DNA of 17,209 bases from Cyclobacteriaceae bacterium. Lineage in GTDB: Bacteria; Bacteroidota; Bacteroidia; Cytophagales; Cyclobacteriaceae. Below are positions 1-6,936 of this stretch, one piece after another. How positions within the stretch are numbered: position 1 is the stretch's first letter; each line of letters begins with the position of its first letter. Where the stretch lies: the NCBI GenBank assembly GCA_021648745.1, contig JAKISE010000073.1, positions 1-17,209 on the forward strand, given 5' to 3'. The notes under the pieces were generated by a model. The model was given only the letters and a program-made list of their open reading frames with translations, was not told the DNA's origin and searched no databases. The position numbers and the translations under genes are program-made.

Positions 1-100
1 CTTTTTTTAAATGTTTGTTTGAAAGGCTTACCTTTAGTTTTTGAGCCTGAGCCCCTGTTAACATAATAAGTACTAGTAATATAGTAGATATAGTCTTCAC
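1..100 (-). CDS. N-terminus of a secreted protein, cut by the window edge
   Basis: Reading leftwards from a GTG at 98-100 there is an open frame of 33 codons that runs off the left edge. It begins V(M)KTISTILLVLIMLTGAQAQ, a textbook signal peptide with a basic start, a hydrophobic core and an AQA-Q cleavage site, so the product is exported to the periplasm or beyond. An in-frame TAA lies a few codons upstream and no ATG precedes the signal peptide, so GTG is the only reasonable start. It begins 2 bases after the stop of the coiled-coil fragment at 103-216, which suggests the two were once cotranscribed. Too little of the mature protein is visible (KLKVSLSNKHLKK) to name a family. Confidence 0.6.
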   Translation of the reverse strand, partial: MKTISTILLVLIMLTGAQAQKLKVSLSNKHLKK

Positions 101-102
101 AA

Positions 103-216
103 TTATTTTCCGGCAGTTTTAAGTTGGTTCATTTCTTTTTTAAGCTCTATAATTTCTTGTTTTTGTATCATTAGTAATGTCAACTCTTCAATCTTCTGTT
201 ATTTATTTTTCGCCAT
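103..216 (-). pseudogene. Broken coiled-coil tail, tail-fibre/endosialidase-chaperone-like C-terminus
   Basis: On the minus strand the frame ATG(216) reads MAKNK, then a TAA stop (201-199), then continues in the same frame with QKIEELTLLMIQKQEIIELK and ends KKEMNQLKTAGK-stop at 103. The heptad pattern and the KIEELTLL...IIELKKE wording resemble the extreme C-terminus of Bacteroidota tail-fibre-domain proteins, where a coiled coil follows an intramolecular chaperone domain. This is family recall, not a search result. No coding sequence resembling the rest of such a protein is visible upstream (217-658). I therefore read it as a decayed remnant, or a 22-residue orphan peptide starting at the internal methionine. 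It ends 2 bases before the GTG of the next gene. Confidence 0.4.
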
Positions 217-370
217 GTTGTACAACTATTATTAGATACATCCCATTTTCGTAAACCTAATTCGACATAGGAATAGGTTTAAGTACTAATTTCAAAATTT
301 GAATATAAATTGCCTATTCATTAAATCTTACTACCATATTAAAAGGTTCAATTAACTGAATTATTATTGC

Positions 371-418
371 CTAACCTTAACAGGCAGAAAATCCCTATAG
401 GTAATAAGGGATGGTTAG
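371..418. repeat. Two stacked inverted repeats, possible RNA structure
   Basis: CTAACC at 371-376 pairs with GGTTAG at 413-418, and ATCCCT at 391-396 pairs with AGGGAT at 407-412. The two 3' arms are contiguous (412/413), so the stems could stack coaxially into 12 base pairs with a 14-base bulge (377-390) and a 10-base loop. A competing small stem, GCCT (369-372) with AGGC (382-385), overlaps the outer stem. There is no T-run afterwards, so it is not an intrinsic terminator. Function is unknown. Confidence 0.4.
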
Positions 419-468
419 TACTTTCTACAAACACCATACACTCTAATAGGTAAATCTTTATTAAATAC

Positions 469-503
469 ATATGTTTACAATTATATCAAAAATGTGAACA
501 TAT
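469..503. repeat. 11-bp inverted repeat, possible operator or hairpin
   Basis: ATATGTTTACA (469-479) and TGTGAACATAT (493-503) are reverse complements at 10 of 11 positions, and the odd pair is T:G, so an RNA stem would be continuous. The arms are separated by 13 bases and their centres by 24 bp, just over two helical turns, as expected for a dimeric DNA-binding protein. It lies about 155 bases upstream of the response regulator start, which makes it a candidate operator for that regulator. The operator role is inference. Confidence 0.45.
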
Positions 504-536
504 TTTAAAAGATGCAATCCTACAAAAGGGTGAAAT

Positions 537-565
537 TTTCCTCCTACTTTTAGGGGAGGAGAAAG
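537..565. repeat. Small inverted repeat before the response regulator
   Basis: TTTCCTCCT (537-545) can pair with AGGAGAAAG (557-565) over nine positions with one mismatch and one wobble, around an 11-base loop. In the DNA this is a pyrimidine-rich block followed by a GGGGAGGAG purine block. No T-run follows on either strand. It could be part of a leader if transcription starts upstream of it, but nothing else supports a function. Confidence 0.25.
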
Positions 566-658
566 TGGCAAGGAAAAGATCTAATACAAAGTGAAATAAG
601 ACACCAATGCAAAGTCGGCAACTGATAGAATTGATTTTTTAAGTTAATTTTAATTTTT

Positions 659-1273
659 ATGATACGGATTGTAATTGCAGAAGACCACATTGTTGTCGCA
701 GAAGGACTTAAAGCACTGTTAAATGATGAGAAAGACGTTAACATCGTAAAAACCGTTGAGAACGGGAAAGTGCTGATAGAATATGTTGAACATAATCCGG
801 TTGATTTAGTTATCATGGATGTAATGATGCCTGTAATGGATGGACTCGAAGCTACGGCTATAATTAAAAAAGACCATCCGCAAATAAAAGTGCTCATATT
901 ATCGATTAGTCATAAACTATTACATGTTCAAAGTGCTTTAGACGCTGGTGCTGATGGATATTTGTTAAAAAAAACTAATAAAAACGAAGTATTGAGTGCC
1001 ATACATCTTTTAATGGAGGGTAAAACATTTTATGCGCAAAACGTAACTAGTTCTCTTATAAACAAAAGTGATCAAGGCAAAATAAAGCTGACCGAAAGAG
1101 AGGTTGAAGTACTTACATTATTAGCAGCAGGTGACTCAACCAAGGAATCAGCTATTAAATTAAACATTGGAGAAAATACGGTTAAAACCTATCGGAATAA
1201 TTTGTTTCAAAAATTCAATGTAAAAAAAACAATCGTTTTAGTTACAAAAGCTATCAAAGGAGGGTATTTATAG
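659..1273 (+). CDS. NarL/FixJ-family response regulator
   Basis: A 204-residue two-domain transcription factor in the cytoplasm. Residues 1-120 form a receiver domain with the acidic pair E8-D9, phospho-acceptor D54 in VIMDVMMP, conserved S82, and K104 in GYLLKK. All key residues are present, so phosphorylation by a histidine kinase is expected. Residues 142-204 form a LuxR-type helix-turn-helix with the hallmarks LTEREVEVLTLLAAG and ENTVKTYRNNLFQKF, ending in the common tail KGGYL. Its length is normal for the family. No kinase gene is visible in the window, so its partner is encoded elsewhere and its stimulus and targets cannot be told. The gene stands alone, 11 bases short of the convergent DUF5686 gene. 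An inverted repeat at 469-503 is a candidate binding site. Confidence 0.93.
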   Translation: MIRIVIAEDHIVVAEGLKALLNDEKDVNIVKTVENGKVLIEYVEHNPVDLVIMDVMMPVMDGLEATAIIKKDHPQIKVLILSISHKLLHVQSALDAGADGYLLKKTNKNEVLSAIHLLMEGKTFYAQNVTSSLINKSDQGKIKLTEREVEVLTLLAAGDSTKESAIKLNIGENTVKTYRNNLFQKFNVKKTIVLVTKAIKGGYL

Positions 1274-1284
1274 TAATATCCATA

Positions 1285-3903
1285 CTAAAACCCAATATTA
1301 ATTGAACCATCCCCAGAAGTTATGCTTGTGCCAACTCCAATCTTAATACCAAAGCCATTATAAGCACCATCAATAAATGAAGCTGCTGCTTCTACTCTTA
1401 AAAAGCGGAATAAATTATCAAGCCCATAGCCTACTTCTACATAATTACCTGAGGCAGGAGTTGCTAAATAGCTTATATATGCTAGTTCTTTAACGCCAGT
1501 TAACCGAAGAATGGGCAACTGTGTAAACAAAAACTTTCTAAACTGATAAAGTACTTGCCCAGAAGCATATTTATTGGCTGTACTATAAAAATAATAGGGC
1601 AGCAACCGGTAGCTGCCTACCGGATCTTCCATAAGAAAGGGAGATTCGTTTCCAGCAAAATGTTTGAAATCTATAAAATTTATTGGGGAAGTACCCATAA
1701 AAGAGCCTGCTCTTGCATCGATAAAAAGTTGCCCTCGAATGCCTGGCCTAAAGCTATGCTTATAACCTATTTCAAGGTGCTTAAAATCGGAACCATCGAA
1801 AATAGAAACAGGGGCTCCAGAACGGTAACTAATATCAAACGTGGGGGACGAAGAGTTAATTACATGCTTTTTCCCATTTCTAACACTATATTTCAACCAA
1901 GGTTTATATGACAGCCCCATGGTATAAACGAAGGAGTTGTTTTCAATAAAATCAGTAGAGCCAACCTCCACATTATCAGGAGCATTAGATGTGTACTCTT
2001 GAGTGGCATTAAACCAACCTTGTGTAGTTGTGTTCTGCAATGGCACTCTTTTCTCCATATTAACACCAATAGTATAACTTAACTTGTCAGAAAAATATCC
2101 TTGGTTGGAGGCATTAATAAAACTAGATTCATATAGTTTCAAATAATTATCTCTAAATAATAAAGTTGTAATTGAATTTACCAGCGGATGTATAGGATTA
2201 TCATTATTTATCTGCTTACTATAATACCCTCCATTAAGCCTTATGCTACTTCTTCGATAGATGGGGCCATACCTAAATTCTGTGTTTAACCTACCATAAA
2301 GTTTAGTACCTGAAAACCCATATTTGGCCTGAGGCGAAACGAATAATTTAGCTTTATTAGCAAATGTATGTGAATACTTAAATTTGACTACAAAATTATA
2401 CCCCTCAACCGTGTTAAAGTTAACATACTGCCATAGAGGGTAATATTTTAGCCTGTCATTTTTCCCCCATTTAAAGTTGTAGCCAAGCAAAATATCAGTA
2501 GGCCTAAAACCATTATGCTTGTTGGTTTCTAATGTGTCTCCTTCTGCTTCTTTTTTCTCGGCCACAAATGCACTATCCATTTTATGATACCCTTTAATTT
2601 CATAAGCCGTAAGCGGAACAGGCCTTATCCTTGCCCAGTAAATGGAATCGGATGTAGGTGCTAGTGAATCTATCTTTAAACTATAACTGCTTTGAACCAA
2701 AGGGTCATTATTTTGTTTTTTTTCTTCCTTTTCGTACTCATTAATAAGTTTTCTAAACTGTTTTCGGGTTAATTCGCCACCATGCGCAAGTGTTTTTGTA
2801 ACTTCCTCAGAGGGCCTTTTTTTTAATTCTTCGGCAATTTCTTTTTCAATAGACTCATCTATTATTTCATACTCCTGAGTTAACTCCTCATTCAATTCAA
2901 TTTTATATTTACCCATTGTTGATAGGTATTGTGCTTCAAATTTGAAACCAAATACCTTTCCTGTTATATCAAATTTGTGTGAAATTGGCAACCATACATT
3001 TTTTTCAATGGGTTCATAAATTTGCTTGATGTTAAACAAAATACCGGTGCTTTCCATGTAAAGGTTAGTGCTTTGAATACTCCACACATCCTCAACTATG
3101 CTTATAACACCTCTAAATATGTCATCTCCCCTTGATCTTGGCGTTACCTTAATTTTACTAATTTCATATCCCCTTTCACTTTTGGTTCCTAAGTATTCAA
3201 ATTTATAATACCCAAATGCTTTGGGCGAAAGAGGAGAAACCGCATTAACATAAATAGGGTCGTAAAAGCTACCTAGTATAAAACTATTGGGGCTTGTGCC
3301 ATAATCATCACCTGTACTCCTCACAGAAATAACTTCTTCATCATAAGTATTTGGCCTCGTGAATTTAATTTTAGAAATCGTTTCGGATGCATAAGATGTC
3401 GTAGAATCAACCCCTTCTTTTTCCATCATCTTCCTAAGAAAAAACGGTGAGTCGATAAGCCGACCCGAGCCCTTTATATACAATTCTGCTTCAAACGAAT
3501 TTAACTGCTGCTTATGGTACTTAGCTTTAGAAATTGCCTTTCGCATAATAGTGTACGCAGGGTCTTCATCTTTACCACTTACCACCACGGTTTGAAGCAT
3601 GATAGTTTCTGCCACCATAATAATTTCAAGTACTAAAAATGAATTACCAATTATTACCCTTTTTTCATTAGCCTTATAGCCCAAATGCTGAAATACTAAA
3701 TGATAAGTACCTGGAGAAAGAGATATCTGAAAATCGCCTTCTAAATTCGTAGTAGTACCTGTTTCTATCTCTTTTATGTATATGGTTGCAAATTCGATAG
3801 GTTCTCCGCTACTTTTTTTAACTGCCCCCTTTATTCCTTGGCTAAAGCCACTAAAAACAGATGAAAATAGTAAACAGAGTACTAAATAAGTTTTAATATT
3901 CAA
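1285..3903 (-). CDS. DUF5686 outer-membrane protein with carboxypeptidase-regulatory-like domain
   Basis: An 872-residue exported protein. Residues 1-22 are a signal peptide (hydrophobic core LVLCLLFSSVFS, cut after FSQ). Residues of about 24-105 match the carboxypeptidase-regulatory-like beta-sandwich found at the N-terminus of many Bacteroidota outer-membrane proteins (GAVKKSSGEPIEFATIYIK, then TTTNLEGDFQISLSPGTYHL). The remainder has the layout of DUF5686: a soluble part with the charged segment EYEKEEKKQNND, then a long C-terminal half of alternating polar and aromatic strands ending in phenylalanine, as in a beta-barrel. It probably sits in the outer membrane; no specific substrate is known for the family. 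It starts 36 bases after nadD ends, same strand, so it may be read from the gmk-nadD transcript. No TonB plug domain is seen, which argues against a SusC-type transporter. Confidence 0.85.
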   Translation of the reverse strand: MNIKTYLVLCLLFSSVFSGFSQGIKGAVKKSSGEPIEFATIYIKEIETGTTTNLEGDFQISLSPGTYHLVFQHLGYKANEKRVIIGNSFLVLEIIMVAETIMLQTVVVSGKDEDPAYTIMRKAISKAKYHKQQLNSFEAELYIKGSGRLIDSPFFLRKMMEKEGVDSTTSYASETISKIKFTRPNTYDEEVISVRSTGDDYGTSPNSFILGSFYDPIYVNAVSPLSPKAFGYYKFEYLGTKSERGYEISKIKVTPRSRGDDIFRGVISIVEDVWSIQSTNLYMESTGILFNIKQIYEPIEKNVWLPISHKFDITGKVFGFKFEAQYLSTMGKYKIELNEELTQEYEIIDESIEKEIAEELKKRPSEEVTKTLAHGGELTRKQFRKLINEYEKEEKKQNNDPLVQSSYSLKIDSLAPTSDSIYWARIRPVPLTAYEIKGYHKMDSAFVAEKKEAEGDTLETNKHNGFRPTDILLGYNFKWGKNDRLKYYPLWQYVNFNTVEGYNFVVKFKYSHTFANKAKLFVSPQAKYGFSGTKLYGRLNTEFRYGPIYRRSSIRLNGGYYSKQINNDNPIHPLVNSITTLLFRDNYLKLYESSFINASNQGYFSDKLSYTIGVNMEKRVPLQNTTTQGWFNATQEYTSNAPDNVEVGSTDFIENNSFVYTMGLSYKPWLKYSVRNGKKHVINSSSPTFDISYRSGAPVSIFDGSDFKHLEIGYKHSFRPGIRGQLFIDARAGSFMGTSPINFIDFKHFAGNESPFLMEDPVGSYRLLPYYFYSTANKYASGQVLYQFRKFLFTQLPILRLTGVKELAYISYLATPASGNYVEVGYGLDNLFRFLRVEAAASFIDGAYNGFGIKIGVGTSITSGDGSINIGF

Positions 3904-3939
3904 AGCGATTCGGTTTTGGTTTAAACGCTCAACGGTATT

Positions 3940-4512
3940 CTAACTGTATAATTTTTTACTTATAATTAATTCTATCACACTATTGGGTACCAGATACCTA
4001 ATAGACTTGTTTTCTTTTAAAAGGTTACGAATAAATGTTGCCGATATATCAAAAAGTGGAGCTTTTATCCATTTTACAGAAGAATGAACACTTAATTCAG
4101 ATACTCCCATGTTTGGTCTGGGGTAAACGTAAAGGCCGTATTGGTCTAATATCACTTGATGATTTTTCCATTTAGGAAAGCTCTTTAAATTATCTTCGCC
4201 TATTATCAAAGAAAACCTGTGATTGGGATACTTGTCTGACAAATACGCCAAGGTATCAACTGTATAACTAGGTTTGGGCATCGAAAACTCAATATCGGTC
4301 GCTTTAAGTTTAGCATTATCATAGATTGCTGCTTCTACCATATCTAGTCTATCGAACTCGTGCGCTAAGCCTTTCGATTTTTTAAACGGGCTTTGTGGAG
4401 AAACAACAAACCAAACCTGGTCAAAGTCTGTTGTTTCGGCCATTATATTGGCAATGGCCAAATGACCAATATGAATGGGGTTAAATGATCCAAAAAACAA
4501 TCCTATTTTCAA
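3940..4512 (-). CDS. nadD: Nicotinate-nucleotide adenylyltransferase
   Basis: A 190-residue cytoplasmic enzyme that joins ATP and nicotinate mononucleotide to give deamido-NAD, the penultimate step of NAD synthesis. The nucleotidyltransferase signature GSFNPIHIGH spans residues 8-17, with both histidines present. The substrate-loop motif SPFKK follows near residue 40, and the second nucleotide-binding motif is ISATFIR (156-162), a mild variant of the usual ISSTxIR. Length fits the family. It starts 5 bases after the gmk stop, so the two are almost certainly cotranscribed and probably translationally coupled. The gmk-nadD neighbourhood is common in Bacteroidota. Confidence 0.96.
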   Translation of the reverse strand: MKIGLFFGSFNPIHIGHLAIANIMAETTDFDQVWFVVSPQSPFKKSKGLAHEFDRLDMVEAAIYDNAKLKATDIEFSMPKPSYTVDTLAYLSDKYPNHRFSLIIGEDNLKSFPKWKNHQVILDQYGLYVYPRPNMGVSELSVHSSVKWIKAPLFDISATFIRNLLKENKSIRYLVPNSVIELIISKKLYS

Positions 4513-4517
4513 AACGA

Positions 4518-5090
4518 TTATTCTTTTGTAAACGCTACAAACATTTCTTCTGCATTAACTAAGGAATCCTCTAAATTTTCGTTTAAAAGAGTTGCGTCAA
4601 ATTTTTCTTCAAAACTCATTTCAAATTGAGCCTTAAACATACGCTGCGAAAGACTTCCTTCTGTTTCAGTACCTCTATCCGCTAATCTTTCCTGAAGCAC
4701 CTCTAGATTAGGCACTTTAACAAATACGGCCAAGGCCTTTTCCTTAAAATACTCCTTTAAACTAAGGCCCCCTTTTACATCCACATCAAAAATAACATGT
4801 TTCCCCTCAGACCAAATCCGATCTATTTCTGATTTTAATGTGCCATAAAAATTACCAGGGTACACCTCTTCCCATTCTATAAACTCATCCTTATCTATCT
4901 TTTCCTTAAATTCTACAGGAGTCATAAAATAGTAGTCATTTCCATTTTCTTCGTTTCTACCTCTTCGGTCGCGAGTGCAGGCCGATATGGAAAATGAAAG
5001 ATTAGAAAATGTTTGCAACAGATGCTTTACAATTGTTGTTTTACCAGAACCTGATGGAGCTGAAAAAATAAGGGCTTTACCGCTATGCAT
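4518..5090 (-). CDS. gmk: Guanylate kinase
   Basis: A 190-residue cytoplasmic kinase that phosphorylates GMP to GDP with ATP, needed for GTP, RNA and DNA synthesis. The P-loop APSGSGKTT lies at residues 11-19. The GMP-binding segment reads SACTRDRRGRNEENGNDYYF, matching the family pattern of a TR-xxR motif followed by G-x-DYYF, though the usual SATTR is SACTR here. FDVDVKGG carries the second acidic nucleotide-binding motif, and RLADRGTET is the lid with its conserved arginines. Length is normal. A good promoter lies directly upstream (5108-5137), so gmk and nadD can be transcribed independently of the sigma/anti-sigma genes 65 bases upstream on the same strand. Confidence 0.96.
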   Translation of the reverse strand: MHSGKALIFSAPSGSGKTTIVKHLLQTFSNLSFSISACTRDRRGRNEENGNDYYFMTPVEFKEKIDKDEFIEWEEVYPGNFYGTLKSEIDRIWSEGKHVIFDVDVKGGLSLKEYFKEKALAVFVKVPNLEVLQERLADRGTETEGSLSQRMFKAQFEMSFEEKFDATLLNENLEDSLVNAEEMFVAFTKE

Positions 5091-5107
5091 GTTGATTTTT
5101 CTTTTAA

Positions 5108-5137
5108 CAAAAATACTAAAATACCTTGAGGATTAAA
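5108..5137 (-). promoter_or_regulatory. Candidate Bacteroidota promoter for gmk-nadD
   Basis: On the minus strand TATTTTTG (5115-5108) matches the Bacteroidota -7 consensus TAnnTTTG exactly. TTTA (5137-5134) lies 18 bases upstream and matches three of four bases of the -33 TTTG. The -7 box ends 17 bases before the gmk ATG, giving a short leader typical of this phylum. Confidence 0.45.
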
Positions 5138-5155
5138 CCGAATAGATTTCGATTT

Positions 5156-5434
5156 TTAGGCCTTTATTTCGTTATTTATTCTAGCAATTAAGGCATCGGA
5201 AACTTTTAAGTTGATGGACTTATTCTTGATGGCCTCTCTAATTTCCTTTTCAAGATCATAATTATCATAGCACCTATAGCACCCTTCTACATGGTCAATT
5301 ACATACGAAGTTTCTTCTTCTGTTGTTTGCCCGTCAAGCATAAGCCTAACTAGCTCTAACCAGTGCTCCTCCTCTGGACAACGAGCTTTCTTGCTCATCA
5401 TGGCTTTTTGTATCCACCTTACAAACGTTCCCAT
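5156..5434 (-). CDS. Small zinc-finger anti-sigma factor
   Basis: A 92-residue soluble protein, translated from the gene directly after the ECF sigma factor (10-base gap), the usual place for its antagonist. Residues 48-55 read HVEGCYRC, the H-x3-C-x2-C zinc-binding core of ZAS-type anti-sigma domains; C19 or H24 may provide the fourth ligand. There is no membrane segment, so the sensor would be cytosolic rather than spanning the membrane. It is expected to bind and inhibit the sigma factor, with zinc/thiol chemistry as one possible signal, but that is inference. The start is uncertain: the first ATG gives MGTFVRWIQKAMMSKK, while a start at the second of the adjacent methionines (ATG at 5398, product MSKKARCPEE...) would begin right at the conserved part and has AAGGTGG about 15 bases upstream. 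Confidence 0.75.
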   Translation of the reverse strand: MGTFVRWIQKAMMSKKARCPEEEHWLELVRLMLDGQTTEEETSYVIDHVEGCYRCYDNYDLEKEIREAIKNKSINLKVSDALIARINNEIKA

Positions 5435-5444
5435 TCCTAATTAT

Positions 5445-6044
5445 TTATTTATAACCCATGCTTGCCGCATAAATTGCTAGTTGCTTTTTTAATATACTTC
5501 GTGCTCTGTGCAACCTCGACCTCACTGTTCCAATTGGAATATCCAAAATTTTAGATATCTCATCATACTTAAACCCTTCCAAATCACACAGAATAATAAT
5601 GGTTCTAAAATCTACATCCATTGAATTCAAGGCGTTTGTTATTTCATCACCAAGCATCCCCTTAACGGTTTCTGATCTCAAATCAGGAGTTAGTTGGGTT
5701 TGACCCTCGCTTCCTTCGGAGTTATAGAAGGTTTCAACTTCTTGATAATCGACCATTCCCGGATTTTTGCTTTTTTTTCGGTAATCGTTGATAAAACTAT
5801 TTTTCAATATTCTAAACAACCATGCCTTTGCATTGGTTCCACGTTCGAATGAATTAATAAATCTAAATGCTTTCAGGCAGGTATCCTGAAGTAAATCTTT
5901 GGATTCATCCTCATCGTGGGTAAGTTTATAAGCAAAGTTGTAAAGGGCTTCGGCATGCACCATAAATTCATTATTGAAAATATCACTCTTTTCTATTTTG
6001 GTATAACCAGATGAGGATTTATCCATAAAATCAAATGTAAACAT
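5445..6044 (-). CDS. RpoE-type ECF RNA polymerase sigma factor
   Basis: A 199-residue ECF sigma factor. Region 2 covers about residues 28-95: EALYNFAYKLTHDEDESKDL, then the -10 recognition stretch FRFINSFERGTNAKAWLFRI. An acidic, glycine- and serine-rich linker follows. Region 4 covers about residues 135-190, with its helix-turn-helix in EISKILDIPIGTVRSRLHRA. The wording is close to a sigma factor conserved across Cytophagales. The anti-sigma gene follows immediately, so activity is probably set by its release. The first ATG (6044) is not certain: ATG at 6026 (product MDKSSSGYTK...) is a good alternative, because an exact -7 box (TACATTTG, 6039-6032) lies inside the first codons of the longer form and would give a very short leader for the shorter form. 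Confidence 0.92.
   Translation of the reverse strand: MFTFDFMDKSSSGYTKIEKSDIFNNEFMVHAEALYNFAYKLTHDEDESKDLLQDTCLKAFRFINSFERGTNAKAWLFRILKNSFINDYRKKSKNPGMVDYQEVETFYNSEGSEGQTQLTPDLRSETVKGMLGDEITNALNSMDVDFRTIIILCDLEGFKYDEISKILDIPIGTVRSRLHRARSILKKQLAIYAASMGYK
6032..6039 (-). promoter_or_regulatory. Candidate -7 box for the sigma factor gene
   Basis: TACATTTG on the minus strand fits TAnnTTTG exactly and lies 5 bases before the internal ATG at 6026. TTCG sits 17 bases upstream as a weak -33 element. A second, weaker candidate lies at 6104-6131 (TATAATTG with TTTG 16 bases upstream), about 60 bases before the first ATG. The two favour different starts and I cannot choose between them. Confidence 0.25.
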
Positions 6045-6142
6045 TAAAAAAATATACGAATAGAATACTTAGCATTAAACGACAATTAGTTTAAAAACAC
6101 CATCAATTATAGGTCTATAATCTACAACAAACATACAATCCA

Positions 6143-6172
6143 TTGGTAAATTCATTTTTTTTAGTATTTTTA
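6143..6172 (+). promoter_or_regulatory. Candidate promoter for the helicase-associated-domain gene
   Basis: TATTTTTA (6165-6172) matches seven of eight positions of TAnnTTTG, with TTGG (6143-6146) 18 bases upstream as a -33-like element. The box ends 26 bases before the GTG start. The surrounding sequence is very T-rich, so a chance match is quite possible. Confidence 0.3.
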
Positions 6173-6198
6173 GTGCCAATTTCTCCTAAACGAGAAAA

Positions 6199-6936
6199 GT
6201 GAATTCTGCTACTAATAAATCATATCAAGAAAAGATTTGGCATCAACATTATGCCACCCTTATTGCTTTTCAAAAAAGTACGGGAAGGGAATATCCCAAT
6301 GCCTCTGACCCTGAGGTTAAACTATACCACTGGTGCAAAAACCAGCGTAGGTTTTACACTAAAAATCAGATGTCTCAAGAAAGAAAAGGCTTTCTTGATA
6401 AAATTAACTTTAGGTGGAATACCCTACATTATTCTTTTGAAGTAAGGCTACAACAACTTTTAGCATTTAAAAAAGAGCACGGCACGTTACATGTAAGTCA
6501 GGTTAAGTACGATAAAACCTCAGATGTTCATAAACTTTCGAGATGGGTAAACGAAATACGAAGGATGTATAATGAAAACCGTATTTCAATGGATAGGATT
6601 AAGCAATTGGACAAAATAGGGTTTATATGGAATATGGAAGACGAGCGCTTTGCAAGTAACTTGTTTAAACTTAAAAGATATCACAAGCAAAACGGCCATT
6701 TTGATGTTCCACAAACCGGGCGCAATAAAAAATTAGGGGAATGGATAGCTCAAGTAAGGTGCAGAGGACTAGCAAAACGCCACTACATTAAAGCACTTGA
6801 TGACATTGGATTTGAGTGGCTTGGTAAAAAGAAAAGACTGCAAAAAGCAAAATCTACCATGGTTAATATTGACCTAAAAAATAAGATTATAAAGGGTAGA
6901 ATCAAGGCAAGAAAAACTTTAAAAAATATAGTTTAA
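6199..6936 (+). CDS. Helicase-associated-domain protein without a helicase
   Basis: A 245-residue basic protein made of three tandem helicase-associated (HA) domains, each about 65-70 residues and ending in a tryptophan: residues 13-73 (ends INFRW), 74-144 (ends IGFIW) and 145-207 (ends IGFEW). Each shows the family pattern of an N-terminal helix (LQQLLAFKKEHG, LFKLKRYHKQNG), a short loop with HVSQ or DVPQ, a W-V/I-x-x-x-R helix, and the closing LDxIGFxW. A lysine-rich tail of 38 residues follows. HA domains usually flank DEAD/DEAH or SNF2 helicases and are thought to help bind nucleic acid; there is no helicase motif here or nearby. The start must be GTG (6199), since an in-frame TAA lies at 6187 and the first ATG comes only at residue 58, inside the first repeat. 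Its stop overlaps the MarR stop by 4 bases. Likely a nucleic-acid-binding protein of unknown role. Confidence 0.8.
   Translation: MNSATNKSYQEKIWHQHYATLIAFQKSTGREYPNASDPEVKLYHWCKNQRRFYTKNQMSQERKGFLDKINFRWNTLHYSFEVRLQQLLAFKKEHGTLHVSQVKYDKTSDVHKLSRWVNEIRRMYNENRISMDRIKQLDKIGFIWNMEDERFASNLFKLKRYHKQNGHFDVPQTGRNKKLGEWIAQVRCRGLAKRHYIKALDDIGFEWLGKKKRLQKAKSTMVNIDLKNKIIKGRIKARKTLKNIV

Larger units (their letters stand above)
217..658. other. Gene-free divergent region, about 440 bases
   Basis: This stretch separates the leftward secreted-protein gene from the rightward response regulator. Neither strand shows a convincing coding frame, and an open minus-strand frame covering 550-897 is the shadow of the regulator gene. 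It holds three inverted repeats, listed separately (371-418, 469-503, 537-565). I could not find a good TTTG / TAnnTTTG promoter at a sensible distance before the regulator start: the only near match, TAATTTTT, directly abuts the ATG. No histidine kinase fragment is recognisable upstream of the regulator. Confidence 0.6.

Noticed and set aside
550..897. Minus-strand open frame of 115 codons
   Set aside because: It lies mostly antisense to the response regulator, whose receiver domain is unmistakable. The predicted peptide is serine/threonine/isoleucine-rich low-complexity sequence with no motif.
1261..1300. Possible terminator between the response regulator and DUF5686 genes
   Set aside because: Only a 5-bp TAGTA/TACTA pairing can be drawn and there is no T-run after it on either strand.
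1555..1911. Plus-strand open frame of 118 codons inside the DUF5686 gene
   Set aside because: Antisense to the conserved barrel region of DUF5686, with no recognisable domain and no independent start signal.
3904..3939. Separate promoter for the DUF5686 gene
   Set aside because: No TAnnTTTG-like box within the 36-base gap after nadD; read-through from gmk-nadD is as likely.
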